Assembly (NCBI GenBank): GCA_016584495.1
Contig: WAID01000004.1
Span: 2,418,001 to 2,482,000 of the forward strand
Direction: 5' to 3'
Length of the DNA: 64,000 nt
Source: Celoporthe dispersa
Taxonomy: Eukaryota > Ascomycota > Sordariomycetes > Diaporthales > Cryphonectriaceae
Shown here: in pieces, positions 58,601-64,000 of the stretch
Numbering within the stretch: position 1 is the first letter of the stretch
How the letters are laid out: each line of letters starts with the position of its first letter
Position numbers and translations under genes: made by a program
Notes under the pieces: model-generated
Databases searched by the model: none
Told to the model about the DNA's origin: nothing
The model's input: only the letters and a program-made list of their open reading frames with translations

Positions 58601-60272
58601 TCCTGACCACCGTGAAAGTGGCCAAGGCCGGGAATGCAACCGACGTCGTAAGCGTCTGGCCAAAGACAACAGTATAAAACAGAAAGGTAAGTATCGTGAT
58701 TATGAAGGGAATCGAGTGAAAGACTGTCAGGCAAATCGACCACCAGATGAAGCGAGAGCGCATTCTTCTCATCTCTTTGCGTCTTTTCTCCAAAACACGG
58801 TCTCTGAAAAATGCCTCCCACGCGTAGAACTTAATCGTGCGGATCGCGTTGAGGGGCTCATTACTGGCCTGTATCCGAGCATCGCCAGCTTTCAGTACTT
58901 TAGCCTGCGCCACGCCGAGGCGCCTCGCCAAGAGTATGTTCAGAGGCAGCAGAGCGATCATGAACGCGATGCCGAGTATGCCGCTGACACCTAAGATCTT
59001 ATAGAGAAGACACGTCCCGATGGTGATCTGGACCGGGAAAGTCACCCAGACGAGGTAGAGAAACTCGCCCATAGAACTGATGAAATGCACATCTGAGGCG
59101 ACAAAATTGAAGATGGTGCCATCGGAGATGTTCTGGTTCTCCTCTCCCGCTGTTTCCTCTCCTCGTGGTCTCTCCATCCGCCTTCGTAGAATTTTCGCAT
59201 AGATCTCATCCAAGAGGATGGTTCTTGCTCTCGAAGAGATGTGGTTGCCCACCCAATCGCATTGGCATTGGGATGCGCCAGTTACAAGACTTGATATGAG
59301 CATGCCCATCACGTATAGCCACGGAGTGCTGGCTGGCACATTGCTCGGAGACTGGAGGTGCTCCAGGATAAGTTTGATGAGCAGTGGAGGCACAAAGACA
59401 GCCACACCAGTGACCGCAGCCCAGACACCTTGTCGAAGCAAGTCGATTCTGAGGTATTGAAATAGAGGTGAGAGCAAAGACAGCGAAGGGCTCGTCTTGG
59501 CTCGGAAGTCAGGTATGACGGCGGCGGCGGCGAGACTTTCGCTCAGAGAGTATAGGTCAATTTTCTGAAGAGGTGGTCCTGTCCTGAAGGATTTCCACAA
59601 AAGATCTCCCATCCATGAGAAAGATAGTTGCGATATGCGGCTGGCTATCTCATGCTTGGCCGTATGCTTGCTGTCCCGTGGAAGTTGTGGAGCGGCCCAG
59701 TAGGTTAGGATCAGTCCGCTGAACAGCGCCAAATGAGCCAAGGAAATGATCCAGGTCTTGTTATTATGTCCAGCAGCGAGGTCGGATGGTGTGGCGAGGA
59801 AGAGGCAAATCCATTGCACATAGTATATTGCCTCGGAGTGGGAGTGTAAGTTGGCCTGTCTCTGGGAATCAAGACGCCTCGCTCCAGCAAGCGCCACCAG
59901 ATACAGAGACAAGAACAGCATCCCGATGGTATGACCTGGATTTCCGCTAGTCGCAATAGCAGTACAGCTGATGATGATGTCGATGACAAGGATAGCAGCT
60001 TCGAGAATTTGAGCACGCCGAATCGTGGTGCTGCACCGTTGGACATCTACATTATGTGATATCCATGTCTCGTCTTGGCCCTCATCTGCGAGGACGGACA
60101 CAAGACTTTCTCGGAAACGTTGTCGTTGACGTATAAAAGTGCTAATAAGAATAAGGAACAGTGAGGCTGCAATTATTGCCAGTGGGACGAGGAATTGCAA
60201 ATAAGTCTTTCTCACGCAGACCGAAAAATGACCATTCTCCCACCACGGGGGAGGGCAAACAAGTGAATACAT
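55613..60272 (-). CDS. ABC transporter, subfamily C (MRP type), full length
   Basis: Exports conjugates, drugs or metabolites, usually at the vacuole or plasma membrane. Exon 1 (60272-58586) and exon 2 (58518-55613) join at RIPLNR/MGESIAYLIQAYMSLRRV through a 67-nt intron (donor GTTCGT, branch CTAAC). Total 1530 residues. The order is TMD0-like helices, TMD1, NBD1, TMD2, NBD2. NBD1: Walker A GPSGSGKSS, signature LSGGQQQRVSLARALY, Walker B LLDD, with Asp where a catalytic Glu would be, as usual in ABCC. NBD2: Walker A GRTGAGKSS, signature LSRGQRQLLCVARALL, Walker B ILDE. The Arg in LSRGQ is unusual. The two open frames do not overlap and need the intron; a start in frame 2 at 58561 would lack TMD1. 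Confidence 0.95.
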
Positions 60273-61686
60273 GGGTAAGCTAGAAGTGATATTTGATTAG
60301 GCTCTGCCGCGTGGAGGTATTCTTAAAGAAAAAGAGGCTCACACGACTTGGAGCTGGCCATGTAGACTGTTTATAGTAGCCGAGTAAATAGCATCAGTCC
60401 AACGAAAATTTAAATTGCTTTGGACTATCCATTTCCACATCACTTGCTGACGGTATTGGTCACAGACGATCGGCTTCATAGTCATGCAATTGTTTGTAGG
60501 TATTCGTAAGCGCTTTTCATTACTGAGCTGCTGGAAGGATTCCCGCCAAGGTGACGGTGCAGTTCGATATTGAGGACTCACGGCCGGTAAGCTGAGCCAA
60601 CCTCTTTCTGAACTGTGTCCACGGCCTCCATCTAAGTAGTCGAGAGGTATTTTCTTGCTGCCTTATAATATGACGCGTTGCGAGCGGTAAATGTTGGCTG
60701 CCTGTCTCTTTAAACCAGCCATCTCATGTCACCTGCCAAGAAAGGCATTACAGATCTTCTATGCAAGTAGATCCAGCCAAGATGCCGGATCACCAGGCAG
60801 CGATATTCCAGACCTCGAACTTTAGAGTCATAGGACACACCAGATGCTATTATCTCATATGGACTGGTTGAGATTTTGATTGCGAATCTCATGAAATGCT
60901 CTACATTTCCTCGTTTAGCCGATCCCCATCATCCCAAGTCCTAAGGTAGCGGGAAGTATTAGCAGAAGTCCCTCAAAAGAGCGACCTCGGTGGTATCTCG
61001 CACCTAGAAAACATAGCTATGCATCAGCATCCAGCTTGTGGCTGAAATTTCTCCGGCGCACTGCTTTATTACAATCGAGACTGTGGCGTGTTGTGGAAAA
61101 TAGTCTATTCTAAGACCTAGGATCGATATCATGTAGCAAGATTGGAGATGCCGCAGACCCGAGAATGTGTACATGTCTCGATGTGTTCACTTCCTGGGAG
61201 TACAAGACGAGAGACAAAGACCCGACAGAGAGGTCCAGGCGTCCGATCTTCCGATCTTCTAGATCATGTTTCGGGTCGTCAACTGGTCTTTCCGAAGCTT
61301 AAGTCACACATCCACGAAGCTTTCGAGGGCATTGCCCTCTCAGAACGAGGTTCCTCCGGTGGAGGTTGCCACCTTCAGCGACCGAACAATGATGATCGTA
61401 ACATGGAGGCGAGGAGAACGCTGATCTGCTGAAGACTATTTGACGACATGGCTTCGGTGTTCCAGACCTGAACAGGAAACACTCGCCTATCACGGCAATG
61501 GACAGCAGTTGGGAATCGAGGATGGCGTCGTTGACATCTATATAAAAAAGCACAAACTTCTCGTTAAGACAACTCAAATGGTTCTTAGCAGTAGTAGCAG
61601 CACTCCCCTCTTCGTTAATTAGCAGTACATTGTTCACAAACCTTAGACCACCCTTTACACTATCAGTCCTCGATATCCCTCTCAAG
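60273..61686. other. Intergenic between divergent ABC transporter and hydrophobin genes
   Basis: Shared upstream region, AT-rich. Contains the hydrophobin TATA box. No gene seen. Confidence 0.5.
61539..61549 (+). promoter_or_regulatory. TATA box of the hydrophobin gene
   Basis: TATATAAAAAA, 148 bp upstream of the ATG at 61687. Suits strong, regulated expression. Confidence 0.6.
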
Positions 61687-62355
61687 ATGCAGCACAGGCT
61701 TGTCTTTGCCCTGTTCGTCACTATGGCTGTTGCCGGATATATTCCAGTCAGCGGCGACCCCGTCGGTATCAGCCCGGATGGCACCTCTGGCTATCCATCG
61801 CGCTTGCCTGGCTCTGAAAACGGCGGCTCTACCTCCCCTTCTACTCCAGGTTCTACTTCAGGCTCGGGCTCGGGCTCTGGCAGCGTCCCCAGCGGCACGA
61901 CCCTCGGCCAGGCTCAGCAGGCGTGCGGCGACAACAGCGTCCTAAGCTGTTGCGACCAAGAATCAGAGTCTGGCGACACCAACACGGAGGCCTCGGGACT
62001 CCTCTCCGGGCTGCTCGGGGGGATACTCAACGGCGACGCCGGCCTGGGGCTGCTCAGCGGGTGCTCCAAGATCCCCATCATAGGTGGTGCGTTTTCCCTC
62101 CCCATTACCTGTAGTATCAGGTGGTTTTCTCTTTTCTTTTTCATTTTGTCTGCATAGAAGCTGACCGGCCCGACGAAGACCTTAGTGATGTCTTGGGAAG
62201 CCAGTGCTCGCAGACTGCCGCCTGCTGCTCGGCTGGCAGCGTAGACCAGGTAAGATTGGTAGTAGGGTTCACCGAGGAAGCAGTTGCTGACCGACATGTA
62301 GAGCGGGCTCATCGATGTTTCGACGGGATGCAATGCCCTTGCGGGCCTGCTGTAG
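61687..62355 (+). CDS. Class I hydrophobin
   Basis: Small secreted amphipathic protein that coats aerial hyphae and spores. Three exons: 61687-62083, 62158-62249 and 62302-62355, with introns of 74 and 52 nt. All phases agree, giving 180 residues. The signal peptide (MQHRLVFALFVTMAVAGYIP) is followed by a Gly/Ser/Pro-rich linker of about 60 residues. Then comes the eight-cysteine pattern: C in QACGDN, CC in VLSCCDQ, C in LSGCSKIP, C in GSQCSQ, CC in AACCSAG and C in STGCNALAGLL at the end. Spacings C-x6-CC, C-x5-CC and the long gap (about 37) before the fourth Cys fit class I. Cysteines 5 to 8 lie in exons 2 and 3, so a single-exon reading misses them. Hydrophobic GLLSGLLGGIL lies in the loop between Cys3 and Cys4. 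Confidence 0.9.
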
Positions 62356-64000
62356 CTTTTGGGCGTACTGGCGGGAGAAGGCTTTTCGGCTGGTACAGCT
62401 CGAGGTACTTGGGAGATACATCTAGTTCTGTGATTAGTACTGGATTTTGTCAACTTGGCACAATAATGAGGTTGACAGACCTCTTTTCAATTAATACCAT
62501 TCATTATAGCTTGATGTTCTGTTTGCTAAGGACCGAAGCCCGTTGCCAAATGCCCTAGACTTGAAATCCATCACAATCCTCCTCCAAAAAAGCTCACGAT
62601 CCTATCATGGTCTCGTCCGAGGTTGCCATAGAGCAAGCCGCACATGTGAGGAGGCTGCCTGTCCAAAGCAATACAACGAATCTACCAGGTAGCAAGATGT
62701 GAGAAGAATGGAGGCATCACTTGACACTTATCCGATGCAGCACGCAAGGTGGCACTGACAAGTACAGATGCGACCGAGCTCAGCATGGGGCGAAATAACG
62801 AATGCAAAGCACAGCAGTCGGAGTTTTTGCAAAAGATTTGACGTTGGGATACTGAAAAAGAAAACGTTGCTTGTACTTCCTCCTCGAAAGTTCCCTTGAG
62901 AGACATGGACGTGGCAGAGAATGAGACGCAGGACATATCGTAGCCAGGGGATCGAGGCCTGGCGAGAGATGGGCCCTGCAGACCATCTCTCCATGACAAG
63001 GGTTGTAGACAGGCCGGGAAATGTCTCTCCGGTGGACGATGAAGATTACCAATGAGACCATGGAATCTCATACATCCTCACCTATTCGCAGCTACTGGGT
63101 CCAGGAGAGTCTCTGATGCGACATCCCTCTTCCGCTCGAGATTCTACTCTCGAAAGATCAGGATAGCACACTGGAAGATACTCCACTGGGCCGAACTTCT
63201 TCGGCACGTATCAAAGGATATCGTATGGGCCAGCGGCTGCGGAGATATCCCGCGAGGGATCAGGCGAGCGTTGACTCCTCTCGGCGAGGCCGCCTGTCCG
63301 CCCAGAGTAGCCGCCGCGCCAGTGCGAGCCGAGCCATCCAATATCTAAGCCGAGATGTGATGGTGGTGAGAATGCGGGGATTGCGATGCACAGCGCGGTA
63401 TCATGGTATATCCAGGTCTTTTCTCGGGATCTCGCGTCGAGGTGAGGTTGTGGTAGTAAGCAGAGGTGGCCTGATAATTCTCACCCTCTGTCCACCCTGC
63501 TCGCCCTGATGGGGGCCCAAAATGTGACAGGGTGCATCCAGATGTGATCCTCCCACCTCGTGCCTGACCAAATTCGCCTCGTCTGAGTACTGCATGGTAG
63601 TAGCCTCGGGTAGAAAGAGAGAGAGAGAGAGGGCCTAGATGAGTTTCTTGGGGGGTGTATAGGGGTGCTAACTCATGAAGGAAACTTTCTCAGAGGGGGA
63701 GTAGAGCATGTCGCGAGTGCTATGCTACCGTAGTAGAGCCGCATTAGATGCGAAGGTGTACTGTCTGTAGGCAGGTCTTGAGTGTGTTGCAGTGCAGCAC
63801 GGCCTGGAGTCAAGTACACAGCAGTACCACGGTTCTTCCCACCCTTCCCCGCGAGAACCCACAGCAATAACCCCGCAGCGACGCTGGGTCCAGGACCCGT
63901 CAGGCGTCCATTAAGCCGCCATCCCTCCACTGGGCCTCCAGCGCCTTCAGTGGCTTGTTTCCCCACAGCTCCCCGCTGAACCAGACCCACTACACAGGGA
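62356..64000. other. Right-hand end, no gene supported
   Basis: Short frames on both strands (for example 62682-63071 and 63673-63990, minus) show no recognisable motif; GA-rich run near 63618-63634. Confidence 0.45.

Overview
The window is nuclear DNA of a filamentous ascomycete (Pezizomycotina, most likely a Sordariomycete; inferred from gene content, not searched). Genes are carried by both strands, have short GT-AG introns (52 to 268 nt, usually with a CTAAC or CTGAC-like branch site), and encode typical fungal proteins: an ascomycete laccase, a bacteriorhodopsin-like opsin, a class I hydrophobin, an NphB-type prenyltransferase and an IML2 homologue. No tRNA, rRNA, CRISPR array or recognisable transposase was seen.

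Left part (1-32 kb), gene-sparse, accessory and secreted functions: laccase 3' end (1-1188, +); NAD-dependent epimerase-like reductase (1943-3048, +); microbial rhodopsin (4554-5554, +); a 5.8-kb stretch without a gene; SulP sulfate transporter (11389-13590, +); dihydroorotate dehydrogenase (14274-15856, -); Mpv17/PMP22 protein A (16225-17072, -); proline-rich repeat protein (18751-20649, +); aromatic prenyltransferase (22002-22916, -); a 3.8-kb stretch without a gene; GNAT with a signal peptide (26749-27792, -); small secreted NIS1-like protein (28834-29520, -); GH16 glucanase (31052-32013, -).

Right part (34-64 kb), denser, more housekeeping: aldo-keto reductase (34303-35417, -); large alpha/beta hydrolase (36059-39184, -); IML2 homologue (41850-44376, -); Sem1/Dss1 proteasome subunit (45570-46121, +); phosphoglycerate kinase (46713-48301, -); Mpv17/PMP22 protein B (49439-50652, -); single-span membrane protein (about 52418-53128, +); sulfotransferase-like protein (54518-55339, +); full-length ABCC transporter (55613-60272, -); class I hydrophobin (61687-62355, +). 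The genes do not form one pathway or an obvious biosynthetic cluster. Laccase, GH16, the hydrophobin, the NIS1-like protein and the secreted GNAT share only an extracellular or cell-surface destination.

The main global observation is that six conserved genes (epimerase, SulP, DHODH, Mpv17-A, alpha/beta hydrolase, Sem1) each need one or two single-base corrections, nearly all in mononucleotide runs, to read as full-length proteins. In every case the corrected length is a whole number of codons and fits the family. Two of these genes have core cellular roles, so base-calling errors in the assembly are a better explanation than widespread loss of function. The best biological leads are the orphan prenyltransferase, the opsin with complete proton-pump residues, the secretory GNAT, the NIS1-like protein and the repeat protein with an open frame after its stop. 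I did not find a convincing new multi-gene system.
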